DNA of 33,963 nucleotides from Gammaproteobacteria bacterium (GTDB taxonomy: Bacteria > Pseudomonadota > Gammaproteobacteria > S012-40), in contig JAOUJM010000023.1 in assembly GCA_029883265.1 (NCBI GenBank), forward strand, positions 1 to 33,963, written 5' to 3'. Below the pieces are notes generated by a model. That model ran no database searches, was not told the DNA's origin, and was given only the letters and a program-made list of their open reading frames with translations. Both the position numbers and the translations under genes were made by a program. Numbering within the stretch: position 1 is the stretch's first letter; the number at the start of each line of letters is the position of its first letter. Positions 25,548 through 33,496 of this stretch are shown one piece after another.

Positions 25548-25582
25548 ACGCCGAATTTCTGCCACCGTGCTCAATTCGGCGT
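25548..25582. repeat. Hairpin after the DAHP synthase gene
   Basis: ACGCCGAATT (25548-25557) and AATTCGGCGT (25573-25582) form a perfect 10-bp stem with a 15-nt loop, 30 bp after the stop codon. There is no T-run on the plus strand. It may mark an RNA 3' end without being a classical intrinsic terminator. Confidence 0.5.
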
Positions 25583-25680
25583 TAACAGTAATTGCAAAAC
25601 AATAGCTTCCGCAACTTAAAACCACTGGCATAAGCATTGCTCCTAGCCTTATATATATAAGATAAGTGCGAGGTTGAACT

Positions 25681-25920
25681 ATGGAACGCTTACGACATCT
25701 TGCAGTAGGTCCTTTAGAACGGGCCTCACGTCCCGTGTTAGCTAGTTTTTTATTATTTATTGCTTACACTCATTTGCTTGGCACCATCTGGTTTGTTGGT
25801 TTTAACGGTGTGGCGTTTTACCTATATATAACGGCATTAATTGCCTGGGACCCATTTTACGCCCTCATTGATTTTTTCATTACACGATTATCTGATTATC
25901 TGATTTTGCATCAGAAATAG
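25681..25920 (+). CDS. Small two-helix membrane protein
   Basis: The 79 residues comprise a basic N-terminus (MERLRHLAVGPLERASRP) and two hydrophobic segments. The first runs about 19-46 (VLASFLLFIAYTHLLGTIWFV) and the second about 47-70. A polar C-terminus ends HQK. A GCGAGG ribosome site lies at a good distance. No family is recognised. It is isolated between the DAHP synthase gene and the minus-strand peptidase gene, so context gives no role. Confidence 0.65.
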   Translation: MERLRHLAVGPLERASRPVLASFLLFIAYTHLLGTIWFVGFNGVAFYLYITALIAWDPFYALIDFFITRLSDYLILHQK

Positions 25921-26076
25921 GATTCGTGCAAAAACAATATAGGCTAAAAGGTAGTCATTGCTTTTACTGTTTTTCACGAATCAAAATATGTTTAATCCAA
26001 TGTTTGAGCAAACAGGAGATTGCATAGCGTAATCAGATCTTAGATGGAAGTGAAACCATGTTGACAACGAAGCAGA

Positions 26077-29000
26077 CTAACGTGCTTCAACTTTCAATTT
26101 GACTTGATGTTGTTTGCCTTTACGTAAATAAACCAGTGTAATCGTTTCACCCGGCTGTAGCTGACGTAAGGCTTGGGCATAATCGCGCAGATTTTTAATT
26201 ACATTCTGATTAAGTTTGACTAAAACATCAGCCTCAGCTAAACCCACCTTCTCTGCTGGTGATCCGGCAATAATGTCCTGAATTCGCACGCCTTCACCCA
26301 CAAAACTAAAATCCGGGATAGTACCTACACTGACTTTCCGTCCTGAGCTGGATTTGGACGCACTTGATGGTTGTTGCCCCGGCAAGGTCATTAGTGTTTC
26401 GCGTGAAGCCAGATAATCCACCGCTTGAAGTAACACTTCTGCAACTTTCACCAAACCTTCTGCATCGATTTTTTCAATCGTGTCACTCGGACGATGAAAA
26501 TCTTCATGAGCACCGGAAAATAATTGCACTGCGGCAATTCCACGATTAATAAACGAGGTTTGATCGCTACTACCAATATCTTCACGTATAGGGTTTATTT
26601 TTATGCCGGTGACAAAACCAATGCCACGAAAAATATGCACCCACTCACTGGCCGAATCAATACCAAACACTTGCAATGGCTTAGCACCCAGACGTCCTAC
26701 CGTATCCAGGTTCACCACCCCTATAATTTGCTCCGGTTGATATCCTGCATGTTGCACAAAATATTCAGAACCCAAACGATTCGCTTCTTCAGCGCTAAAT
26801 GCTACAAACAAAATACTTCGTTCAGGTTTCCAGGTATCCTTAACATAACGTGCAAACTCCAGCATGACCGCAACGCCGCTAGCATTATCATCTGCGCCAT
26901 AGTGAATTTTACCTTCGTCCCCTTTATGCACATCCGGCCAACCTAAACCTAAATGATCATAGTGCGCACTAACAATAACCACTTGGTCTTTATATTTAGG
27001 ATTAGTACCCGGCACCATTGCCAGCACATTGCTCAAGTTCGTTTTGCCCTTGTCTGCGCCCAAATCGGCAGTCCACGTTTGGCGATACTGATTATTCCAA
27101 GCGGGCCGTAAGCCACTTAATTTGAATTGTTCTACGATATAATTCGCAGCGCGATCCAGCGCCTTTGTACCAATGCCACGGCCTTTTAGTTGTTCACTCG
27201 CAAGAAAACGAATATCACCCATCATGCGTTTTTTGGAAAAATGTTCTGCGGCTTGAATTAAAGGTTCACGTTTTTGCATTTGTGCCGGTATTGCCTGAGT
27301 TGCATCAAAAACCTGCGACATAGGCGATAACAACACTTGCCACTGACCTTTTAACACATTATCGGGTGCATCACCGGTAAATGCCAGATAACTGTATTTA
27401 CGATAATGAGGTAACTTGCGTGCTAGACCTGCTATCGCATTAATATCATGACTGCCTAGCCATAATAATGTTTGTGCCGGATTGTTTTTATGGCGAGCGG
27501 TTAAAACAATGGCGTGCTGATTCGCATTCCAGTTTTTTCCCGCAATAGTAACCGACTGTTTTTGCCAACTGACATCCGTATCGGCAAAACGCTGTTGAAA
27601 TGCTGGGAGAAATTGATTGCGCCAACCGATTAACCACACGGCACGATCATCGGGCAATTGTTTGATTTGATTATCCCAAACAATCTCCCAAGCACCCGCT
27701 TGGGACTGTTGCCATTGCTGTGCTAATGATTCATATGCGCGTTTAAAACCACGGTCACCCCTGCTGGGCAATACAATTAATACTTTTGCTGAACCAAAAC
27801 CTTGGGATAAGGCCGGTGGAATTTCTTGTGGTGCCAAGCGACGAAAAACATCGAATTCGGGATCTAAATCAATGCGGTTTGCTTGCCCTTCAATGAGCAC
27901 ATCAAAGGATTGGGATTTTTGCTGCATATGTAAAACGACTTGCTCGGCTGTTTTTTGCCCCGACAAACTAATCGCCAATGGAATATCCAATTCGTACGCC
28001 GGTTCATTTTGGGTTTGCTGCAATTGAATATGTAATTGATTATTTTTTTGTTGAGCACGAACAATTTTTAACTGCGGTGCGCCTATGCGGGTTTGCCATT
28101 GTTGGAAGAAATGACTTAAACCTTGAGAGGATACCTCGCTGAACACTGCCTGAAGATCGGCGTAACCCGCTTGCTTGAACCGATAATCCCGATAAAGCTG
28201 TCGCAGTCCTTGTCTAAAATGTTCATCACCAATTTTTAGACGTAACATATGAAATAGCATCAGGGTTTTACCATAACCCACGGCTTCTGATGCAGAACTA
28301 TGACGACTTTGAAAATCCGTGAGTGCAAAATCTTTCCCATCATTCACATAATCACTGTATTTTTGCAATACACCGCGGCGATACATCATGCCTTGGCCTT
28401 TCTGCGCTTGAATTAAATGATCAGCCAAATAGGCTGTTAAACCTTCCGCCCAATTGCCTCGCTCATAATCCACAAACACACTATTGCCCCACCAGTTATG
28501 CAAAATCTCATGAGGATAGGACGAATGCAAAATAAAAGGAAAACGAATAACTTGAGAACCCAGTAAAGTGAACGACGGCATGCCATAGCCGGTTTCCCAG
28601 AAGTTTTCCACCATGGCAAATTTTTCATAAGGATATTCACCGATAAGACGTTCATATAATTCAACGTAAGTTTCGGTCGTATCCAAATATTTTTGTGCTA
28701 AAGCGGGATCAGCTTGGCGCAAAAATACCATGGCTTTTACCGCTTCCCCGACTTGTTCGTATTGTTTGAAACGGCCCGCAATTAAATAAATATCATCTTG
28801 TGCTTTTGGCATGGACCACATGTCTATGCGTTGAGATTTCACAATCTGGCTTTGTTTGCGTTCACCTTGGCTAATACTGAGCCAATCCTTTGGCAACTTA
28901 ACTTCAAGTTCAAATGACAGCATTTGCTCGTCAAACAATGGAAACCACAAACTCTGCGTCGCGAGAAAAACACCCTCCTCGCTAATGATGCCAGCGGTTT

Positions 29001-29376
29001 CATCAAAGTTTCTTGCATAGTTTTCATTGGCTGCGCTCAATTGATTTTGAATCCGGCCGTGATAGCTAATTTCTAGTTCGGATTGACCTTTTGCCTCCAA
29101 GCGATATTGACTGGCGACGGCGCCTAAGGTCGATGTAATTATTTTGTTTTGCGTTTTTTTGAGTTTGAGTGAGCTATGAGTAATTTCCAGGTTTTGGTTT
29201 AATAAAAATTGTATATCAGCAGCGTCAATTTGGGTGGGTAAGGTAATGAAATCTGTAACATGAATGTCGCCTGTCTCAGGATTGAGTTCGACTTTCAATT
29301 GGTGATGTAAAATACTTTGTGCATTAAGCGTTGTGCTAAGTAGTATGAGTAATCCAGCCGCCAATAAGCGCAACAT
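26077..29376 (-). CDS. Exported M1-M28-PDZ metallopeptidase fusion
   Basis: The 1099-residue protein has a signal peptide (about 1-19). An M1 gluzincin module follows, with H289-E290-x-x-H293 in HEILHNWWGNSV and the third ligand E311 in NWAEGLTAYL. The GAMEN exopeptidase loop is replaced by VENFWETGYGMPSF. A middle segment (about 480-690) has no recognised motif. An M28 co-catalytic zinc aminopeptidase module (about 720-985) shows SAHYDHLG, GADDNASGVAVM, FSAEEANRLGSEYF and VNLDTVGRLG. The last 75 residues are a PDZ domain (AGSPAEKVGL). Two unrelated peptidases in one chain suggest stepwise peptide degradation in the periplasm. The ribosome site GGAAGGA is good. It follows a TetR-family gene by 21 bp on the same strand. 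Confidence 0.93.
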   Translation of the reverse strand: MLRLLAAGLLILLSTTLNAQSILHHQLKVELNPETGDIHVTDFITLPTQIDAADIQFLLNQNLEITHSSLKLKKTQNKIITSTLGAVASQYRLEAKGQSELEISYHGRIQNQLSAANENYARNFDETAGIISEEGVFLATQSLWFPLFDEQMLSFELEVKLPKDWLSISQGERKQSQIVKSQRIDMWSMPKAQDDIYLIAGRFKQYEQVGEAVKAMVFLRQADPALAQKYLDTTETYVELYERLIGEYPYEKFAMVENFWETGYGMPSFTLLGSQVIRFPFILHSSYPHEILHNWWGNSVFVDYERGNWAEGLTAYLADHLIQAQKGQGMMYRRGVLQKYSDYVNDGKDFALTDFQSRHSSASEAVGYGKTLMLFHMLRLKIGDEHFRQGLRQLYRDYRFKQAGYADLQAVFSEVSSQGLSHFFQQWQTRIGAPQLKIVRAQQKNNQLHIQLQQTQNEPAYELDIPLAISLSGQKTAEQVVLHMQQKSQSFDVLIEGQANRIDLDPEFDVFRRLAPQEIPPALSQGFGSAKVLIVLPSRGDRGFKRAYESLAQQWQQSQAGAWEIVWDNQIKQLPDDRAVWLIGWRNQFLPAFQQRFADTDVSWQKQSVTIAGKNWNANQHAIVLTARHKNNPAQTLLWLGSHDINAIAGLARKLPHYRKYSYLAFTGDAPDNVLKGQWQVLLSPMSQVFDATQAIPAQMQKREPLIQAAEHFSKKRMMGDIRFLASEQLKGRGIGTKALDRAANYIVEQFKLSGLRPAWNNQYRQTWTADLGADKGKTNLSNVLAMVPGTNPKYKDQVVIVSAHYDHLGLGWPDVHKGDEGKIHYGADDNASGVAVMLEFARYVKDTWKPERSILFVAFSAEEANRLGSEYFVQHAGYQPEQIIGVVNLDTVGRLGAKPLQVFGIDSASEWVHIFRGIGFVTGIKINPIREDIGSSDQTSFINRGIAAVQLFSGAHEDFHRPSDTIEKIDAEGLVKVAEVLLQAVDYLASRETLMTLPGQQPSSASKSSSGRKVSVGTIPDFSFVGEGVRIQDIIAGSPAEKVGLAEADVLVKLNQNVIKNLRDYAQALRQLQPGETITLVYLRKGKQHQVKLKVEAR

Positions 29377-29397
29377 ATAGTATCCTTCCCAGGAGAA

Positions 29398-30036
29398 TTA
29401 TTCAGGCGCGCCTAGCTTATCACTTTTTATTCCTGAGAGTAAAAATCGAGTGACTAATTCCGCCATGCAATCGACATCGTCTTGGTTTTTGACATGGTCT
29501 TGTAGTTTTCCGGCGCTAATTAACATGGATAACCCATGCACCGATGACCACACCACTAAAGCCAGGCTCATTGTATCTTCGTCTTGGTATAAACCCGCTT
29601 GTTTACCATTATCAATTATCTGCAATAATCCGCCAAAAGCTGCATCGGAAACCTCGATTAAGTCTGCGGGTAAATTTTCATAACCCAGGGCTCCACCGAA
29701 CATTAAATGAGTGATATCTGGATATTGCACCGCCAAACGTACATAAGCCAGACCACTCGCTTGAAGTTGTTTTAATGGATTTTGCGGATCTTGCGCGATG
29801 CATTGCTGCATCGCATCAGCCAAACGTTTAAAACCAACTGCAGCGATTGCGCACAACAACGCATGTTTATCATTGAAATGGCGATAGGGTGCGGTATGAC
29901 TCACACCCGCACGTTTAGCCACTTCGCGCAAACTCAGGTCATTGATGCCTCGTTCACGCAATAAAACGATAGCAGCATCAATCAGAGCCTGGCGCAAATC
30001 CCCGTGATGGTAAGAATCTTTTGATTTTTTAGGCAC
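29398..30036 (-). CDS. TetR-family regulator with WHG-type C-terminal domain
   Basis: The 212-residue protein starts at a GTG supported by a perfect AGGAGG nine bases upstream. The N-terminal helix-turn-helix (about residues 30-52) contains SLREVAKRAGVSHTAPYRHFNDKHALL. The C-terminal half resembles the WHG subgroup (about 80-205), with VWSSVHGLSMLI giving the name-giving W-x-x-x-H-G pattern. The inducer is unknown. It is read leftwards into the large metallopeptidase and is divergent from the DUF2306 operon. The shared 138-bp region holds repeated and palindromic sequences, so autoregulation and control of both sides is likely. Confidence 0.92.
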   Translation of the reverse strand: MPKKSKDSYHHGDLRQALIDAAIVLLRERGINDLSLREVAKRAGVSHTAPYRHFNDKHALLCAIAAVGFKRLADAMQQCIAQDPQNPLKQLQASGLAYVRLAVQYPDITHLMFGGALGYENLPADLIEVSDAAFGGLLQIIDNGKQAGLYQDEDTMSLALVVWSSVHGLSMLISAGKLQDHVKNQDDVDCMAELVTRFLLSGIKSDKLGAPE

Positions 30037-30068
30037 TTATATACACCTCCTGGCTAAATAATAGCAGT

Positions 30069-30124
30069 CAATGTAAACAATGACAACATTTATGTTGACA
30101 GTGCTCACATTTATGTTTACATTG
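30069..30124. promoter_or_regulatory. Candidate TetR operator array with embedded promoter
   Basis: An 11-bp inverted repeat, CAATGTAAACA (30069-30079) with TGTTTACATTG (30114-30124), flanks a central near-palindrome, TGACAACAT-TT-ATGTTGACA (30081-30100). ACATTTATGTT occurs twice, at 30086 and 30107, exactly 21 bp apart. A sigma-70 promoter for the plus strand, TTGACA (30095-30100), 17 bp, TACATT (30118-30123), lies inside these repeats, so bound repressor would block it. Confidence 0.7.
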
Positions 30125-30174
30125 CCAACATAGCGGCCGATAACGATACTGACTCAAGCAAAGGAGAGACACTG

Positions 30175-30876
30175 ATGTTTAAACTCAATTTAAAAAAAAT
30201 TGCCTACTCGGCTTTTGTATTTCTGATTATTCTAGGCGCGATTTCCGCTGCTTCACATTACTTGCCGCAGCCATCAACAGAAGTGGTTATGGAATTTAAT
30301 CCACCGCCAGGCAAAGAATGGTTTTTAGAGCAACGTCCACAATATGATGCGCACCCGATGAGCGAGTTTTTGCATATCATTCCAGCAGTATTGTTCTTAT
30401 TAATTATACCGTTCCAATTATCCAAGCGTTTACGCCAATCCAAACCACGTCTGCATCGTTATTTAGGCCGTAGTTTTGTACTGCTTGGACTCGTTATGGG
30501 GCTTGCTGGTTTATATATAGGATTGGTTTATCCTTTTGCGGGCATTAAAGAAAGTATTTTTGTTGTGCCTTTTAGCGTCCTATTTCTTTTTTCATTATAT
30601 AAAGGGTTTGTTTATGCCCGACAAAAACGCTTTGACTTACACAAAAAATGGATGTTTGTCAGTGTCGCCGTAGGTTTCACACCCGTGACCATGCGCTTCA
30701 TTTTCAGCCCTTATATATTTTTCACCGGAATATCAGGACGTGAGGTCTTTGTCGAAACCATGGTTATCGGCTTGCTTGTTAATTTAGTTGTGCTTCGACT
30801 CTATTGGAGTAAACAACAAAATCGAAGCCGTTTGGGCAAGCTCTCTTCAAATATTCTCTCGGACAAACAAGCTTAA
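30175..30876 (+). CDS. DUF2306-type membrane protein
   Basis: The 233 residues contain six to seven hydrophobic segments. DUF2306 hallmarks are visible: HPMSEFLHIIPAVLFLLIIPFQL, the basic loop RLRQSKPRLHRYLGRSFV, the KRFDLHKKWMFVSV segment with its conserved His, and TPVTMRF. Members are inner-membrane proteins without assigned function; the conserved histidines hint at metal or haem binding, which is inference. It is the first gene of a three-gene run with short spacers. The start has AAGGAGAG eight bases upstream and lies 51 bp after the embedded -10 box. Control by the divergent TetR gene is likely. Confidence 0.85.
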   Translation: MFKLNLKKIAYSAFVFLIILGAISAASHYLPQPSTEVVMEFNPPPGKEWFLEQRPQYDAHPMSEFLHIIPAVLFLLIIPFQLSKRLRQSKPRLHRYLGRSFVLLGLVMGLAGLYIGLVYPFAGIKESIFVVPFSVLFLFSLYKGFVYARQKRFDLHKKWMFVSVAVGFTPVTMRFIFSPYIFFTGISGREVFVETMVIGLLVNLVVLRLYWSKQQNRSRLGKLSSNILSDKQA

Positions 30877-30896
30877 TAACAAGGAAAGGAACACTC

Positions 30897-31337
30897 ATGA
30901 TTAGTGCAGATAGTTTATTTCAATTGTTTAACACCTTGGTTTTACCTGCATGGTTATTACTACTGTTAGCGCCAAAATGGTTTATTACCCAGCGATTGAT
31001 CATCCCGGGCTATGTCAGTTTGATCATTGCATTGGCTTATACGTTATTAGTCATAGTTTATCTGCCCGATGCACAGGGCGATTTTCAAAGCTTAAGCAAT
31101 GTGGCCAGTCTGTTTCAACATCCATACGCATTGCTCGCCGGTTGGTTGCATTATTTGGCCTTTGATTTGTTTATTGGTGCCTGGATGGTGCAAGATGCGC
31201 AAAAACAAAACATATCCCACGGATGGATGTGGCTGTGTTTGCCATTTTGTTTTATGCTAGGTCCTATTGGCTTATTACTATATTTTGTCATTCGCTCGAG
31301 TTATAACAAACAATTCTCACTCGCAGGCAATAACTAA
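30897..31337 (+). CDS. ABA4-like (DUF4281) membrane protein
   Basis: The 146 residues have four hydrophobic helices. Family motifs are LFQLFNTLVLPAWLLLLLAP, the SLFQHPYALLAGWLHYLAFDLFIGAW region, and a C-terminal MLGPIGLLLYFVIR. Plant ABA4 is needed for neoxanthin synthesis in carotenoid metabolism; the role of bacterial members is not settled. No carotenoid genes are nearby. It lies 20 bp after the DUF2306 gene, with AAGGAAAGGA as ribosome site, so both are co-transcribed. Confidence 0.85.
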   Translation: MISADSLFQLFNTLVLPAWLLLLLAPKWFITQRLIIPGYVSLIIALAYTLLVIVYLPDAQGDFQSLSNVASLFQHPYALLAGWLHYLAFDLFIGAWMVQDAQKQNISHGWMWLCLPFCFMLGPIGLLLYFVIRSSYNKQFSLAGNN

Positions 31338-31354
31338 TTTTTTGAGGGACAATT

Positions 31355-31732
31355 ATGCATCAGGATCTGCAAGAACAAATTAATCACAAAGAAAATCAAT
31401 TAAAGCAGGCCATGTTGGATTCCAACGTGGCTTTGCTTGATGAATTATTATCACCCGATCTCATATTTACTAATCACTTAGGGCATATCATGCACAAGCA
31501 AGATGATCTTGGTGCTCACCAATCGGGTCTATTAAAAATTGAGCGCATTGAGACTTCGGAACAACAATTTCAAGTAGCGGGCGATGTCATTATCGTCACA
31601 GTTAAAGCGCGCATTCTGGGAAGCTTTGCTGGTGAAAGCAATGAAAGCGATTTTCGTTTCACACGGATTTGGCAGCAATCGGCAGCGAATCAATGGCAAA
31701 TTATTTGCGCACATTCCTGCCTGTGTCAGTGA
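31355..31732 (+). CDS. NTF2-like (SnoaL/DUF4440) domain protein
   Basis: The 125-residue soluble protein has the cone-shaped NTF2-like pattern. A long helix (LQEQINHKENQLKQAMLDSN) is followed by LDELLSPDLIFTNHLGHIMHKQDDL and antiparallel strands ending in FTRIWQQSAANQWQIICAHSC. The DUF4440 subgroup includes small isomerase- or ligand-binding-like proteins of unknown substrate. It is the third gene of the TetR-linked operon, 17 bp after the ABA4-like gene, with GAGGG as ribosome site. The C-terminus ends in two nearby cysteines (CLCQ). Confidence 0.82.
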   Translation: MHQDLQEQINHKENQLKQAMLDSNVALLDELLSPDLIFTNHLGHIMHKQDDLGAHQSGLLKIERIETSEQQFQVAGDVIIVTVKARILGSFAGESNESDFRFTRIWQQSAANQWQIICAHSCLCQ

Positions 31733-31965
31733 AGCATGTTAACAATCCACAAAAAAGAATCCATTTTTTTCTAAAGCACTGACTTTATGGCCCACTGTTG
31801 GAAACCATGCTTAGCGAGGAAGTAACTGGCCTTGGTGTCGCCGTCAAGGCGGGGATTATATTCATGAAGCAAACGCTTGCTATCTAGCAAAAAGAGTTCA
31901 ACAAAATAATCGTCATTTTACGGGTAATTTACCTTGACGATCCCCCCAATCAAAGGAGGCAGCAT

Positions 31966-32220
31966 TTGAGCGAAATCAAATTCAATAAAAACGAAAAAGA
32001 AATTATTGTTAAAAAAATCCAAATGTATTTCCAGGAAGAACTGGATCAGAAAATTGGTCAATTTGATGCTGAGTTTTTTTTAGATTTTATTGGTGAAGAA
32101 ATAGGTGCCTATTTTTATAATCGAGGCCTATTCGATGCCCAAGCGGTTCTTGAAAAACGCATGGAAAGTTTAACAGAAGCCATTTACGAATTAGAAAAGC
32201 CGACTGAATTTAGCCGTTAG
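31966..32220 (+). CDS. DUF2164 family protein
   Basis: The 84-residue acidic protein starts at a TTG that follows a near-ideal AAAGGAGG with 6-nt spacing. The family pattern runs from an N-terminal KNEKEIIVKKIQMYFQEELDQ helix through IGQFDAEFFLDFIGEEIGAYFYNRGLFDAQ to a final helix. It is predicted all-helical and cytoplasmic. No biochemical function is known. A GNAT gene follows by 20 bp and is likely co-transcribed. Confidence 0.85.
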   Translation: MSEIKFNKNEKEIIVKKIQMYFQEELDQKIGQFDAEFFLDFIGEEIGAYFYNRGLFDAQAVLEKRMESLTEAIYELEKPTEFSR

Positions 32221-32240
32221 TTAATCATCAAAGAGGATTT

Positions 32241-32669
32241 ATGAATTTACACTGGCAATATTCACTAGACAATATTGACTGGCAGGAATTGTCCGAACTC
32301 TATCGTCAAGCGCCACTAGGTGAAAAAAAACCCAATGCTTTGCAACAAGCGTTCAACAATAGCCTTTTCAAATGCTTTGTATTTGACAACAATAAATTAG
32401 TTGCTGTCGGCCGCGCTCTTGCCGACGGTGTAGACTGTTCCTATATTTGTGATATCGCTGTTTTGCCGAATTATCAAGGTGCCGGCTTGGGTAAAAAGAT
32501 TGTACAGCACTTAGTAGAAAGCTCCCGCGGCCATAAAAAAATCATTCTTTACGCCTACCCAGGCAAACAAACATTTTATGAAAAACTAGGCTTCAAACCC
32601 ATGACCACTGCCATGGCAATTTTTGAGAATCAGACACAAGCCATGGAGTGGGGATTGATTCGTGAATGA
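32241..32669 (+). CDS. GNAT-family N-acetyltransferase
   Basis: The 142 residues fit the single-domain GNAT fold. A beta-strand, CSYICDIAVLPNYQGAGLGKKIV, contains the acetyl-CoA pyrophosphate-binding Q-x-x-G-x-G/A loop (QGAGLG). The C-terminal YAYPGKQTFYEKLGF carries the conserved FYEKLGF segment. Substrate unknown; small YncA-like or protein-directed acetylation are equally possible. It lies 20 bp after the DUF2164 gene and has an AGAGGA ribosome site. Confidence 0.9.
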   Translation: MNLHWQYSLDNIDWQELSELYRQAPLGEKKPNALQQAFNNSLFKCFVFDNNKLVAVGRALADGVDCSYICDIAVLPNYQGAGLGKKIVQHLVESSRGHKKIILYAYPGKQTFYEKLGFKPMTTAMAIFENQTQAMEWGLIRE

Positions 32670-32893
32670 ATAGTTTATATTGTGCAATCAAACCTTACCA
32701 CCACGACTAACGATCACGCTTGATTAAAAATCCTTGCAAAATCGAGGATTATCTGACTTCACCTATTACATCGCACCACCAATGCTTTTAATTTTTTTGC
32801 CAAACAAATATGACAGGTCTTGGGTTTATTAGTCTTCTTATTTCCTTACAGTATTTCTGGGTCTTTAATTCTTATTTTTTAATTGAGCTTTTG

Positions 32894-32923
32894 TTTACAT
32901 ATGTATACATATGTTGTTATACT
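32894..32923 (+). promoter_or_regulatory. Promoter with an 18-bp palindrome in the spacer
   Basis: TTTACA (32894-32899), 18 bp, then TATACT (32918-32923) each match 5 of 6 positions of the sigma-70 boxes. ACATATGTATACATATGT (32897-32914) is a perfect palindrome overlapping the -35 and most of the spacer. It lies about 40 bp before the ATG of the RHH-like gene. An autoregulatory operator is likely. Confidence 0.65.
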
Positions 32924-32962
32924 GAAATCACCATTAAAACTAAAACAGGATGAAATGAAATA

Positions 32963-33496
32963 ATGTCCAAACGCATGGTACCGATTAGTACCCGAATTTC
33001 CCAAGAGGACATTGAATTTATTAGCCAACTCAATATCCCTGGCGCACATACACCCAGTGATAAACTGCGGCATATTATTAATGATGCAAAAAAACAAAAT
33101 GAAGGTTTAGGTGACTACCGTGCCGCTTTGGAAATGCTTAACGAATGGCTATTGCCCGTTATCAACACCTTACGCCAGGCCGAACTCGAACAAAATCAAC
33201 ATTCAGAATTATTGTTCAGATTAAGCACCTGGTTACCGGATGTCATGGCGTTTCTTTTAGCCTCAACTCATTCCCAAGACAAACTTACTTTGCATGATAT
33301 GCAAGTCATTGAAAGCGGTTTGATTGAGCGAATTTTCCGTCTGTTTGAATCGATCATGCAGCTAGGCACCACAGAACCTGCGGCTTGTTATAACAAAAAC
33401 ATTATGCAACAGCGGATAAAACCAATTTTAGAATTAGCTGAATTGATAAAACAAAAACAACTGAAGGAGTTGAACTATGAGCGAGAAACTAACTAG
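32963..33496 (+). CDS. RHH-like protein encoded with PspA
   Basis: The 177-residue protein is not assigned to a named family. Its N-terminus (about 1-45) fits a ribbon-helix-helix arrangement: a strand VPISTRIS, a helix QEDIEFISQLN, a GAHTPS turn and a helix DKLRHIINDAKKQ. The rest is helical, with a leucine-rich middle (LFRLSTWLPDVMAFLLA) and a basic C-terminal helix (LAELIKQKQLKELNYERE). The palindrome in its promoter could be its own target. The end overlaps the PspA-family start by 20 bp, so the two are translationally linked. A role as a regulator or partner of the PspA protein is inference. Confidence 0.75.
   Translation: MSKRMVPISTRISQEDIEFISQLNIPGAHTPSDKLRHIINDAKKQNEGLGDYRAALEMLNEWLLPVINTLRQAELEQNQHSELLFRLSTWLPDVMAFLLASTHSQDKLTLHDMQVIESGLIERIFRLFESIMQLGTTEPAACYNKNIMQQRIKPILELAELIKQKQLKELNYERETN

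Noticed and set aside
25548-25582. Hairpin after the DAHP synthase gene as an intrinsic terminator
   Set aside because: The stem is perfect but the plus strand has no T-run behind it; kept only as a repeat.
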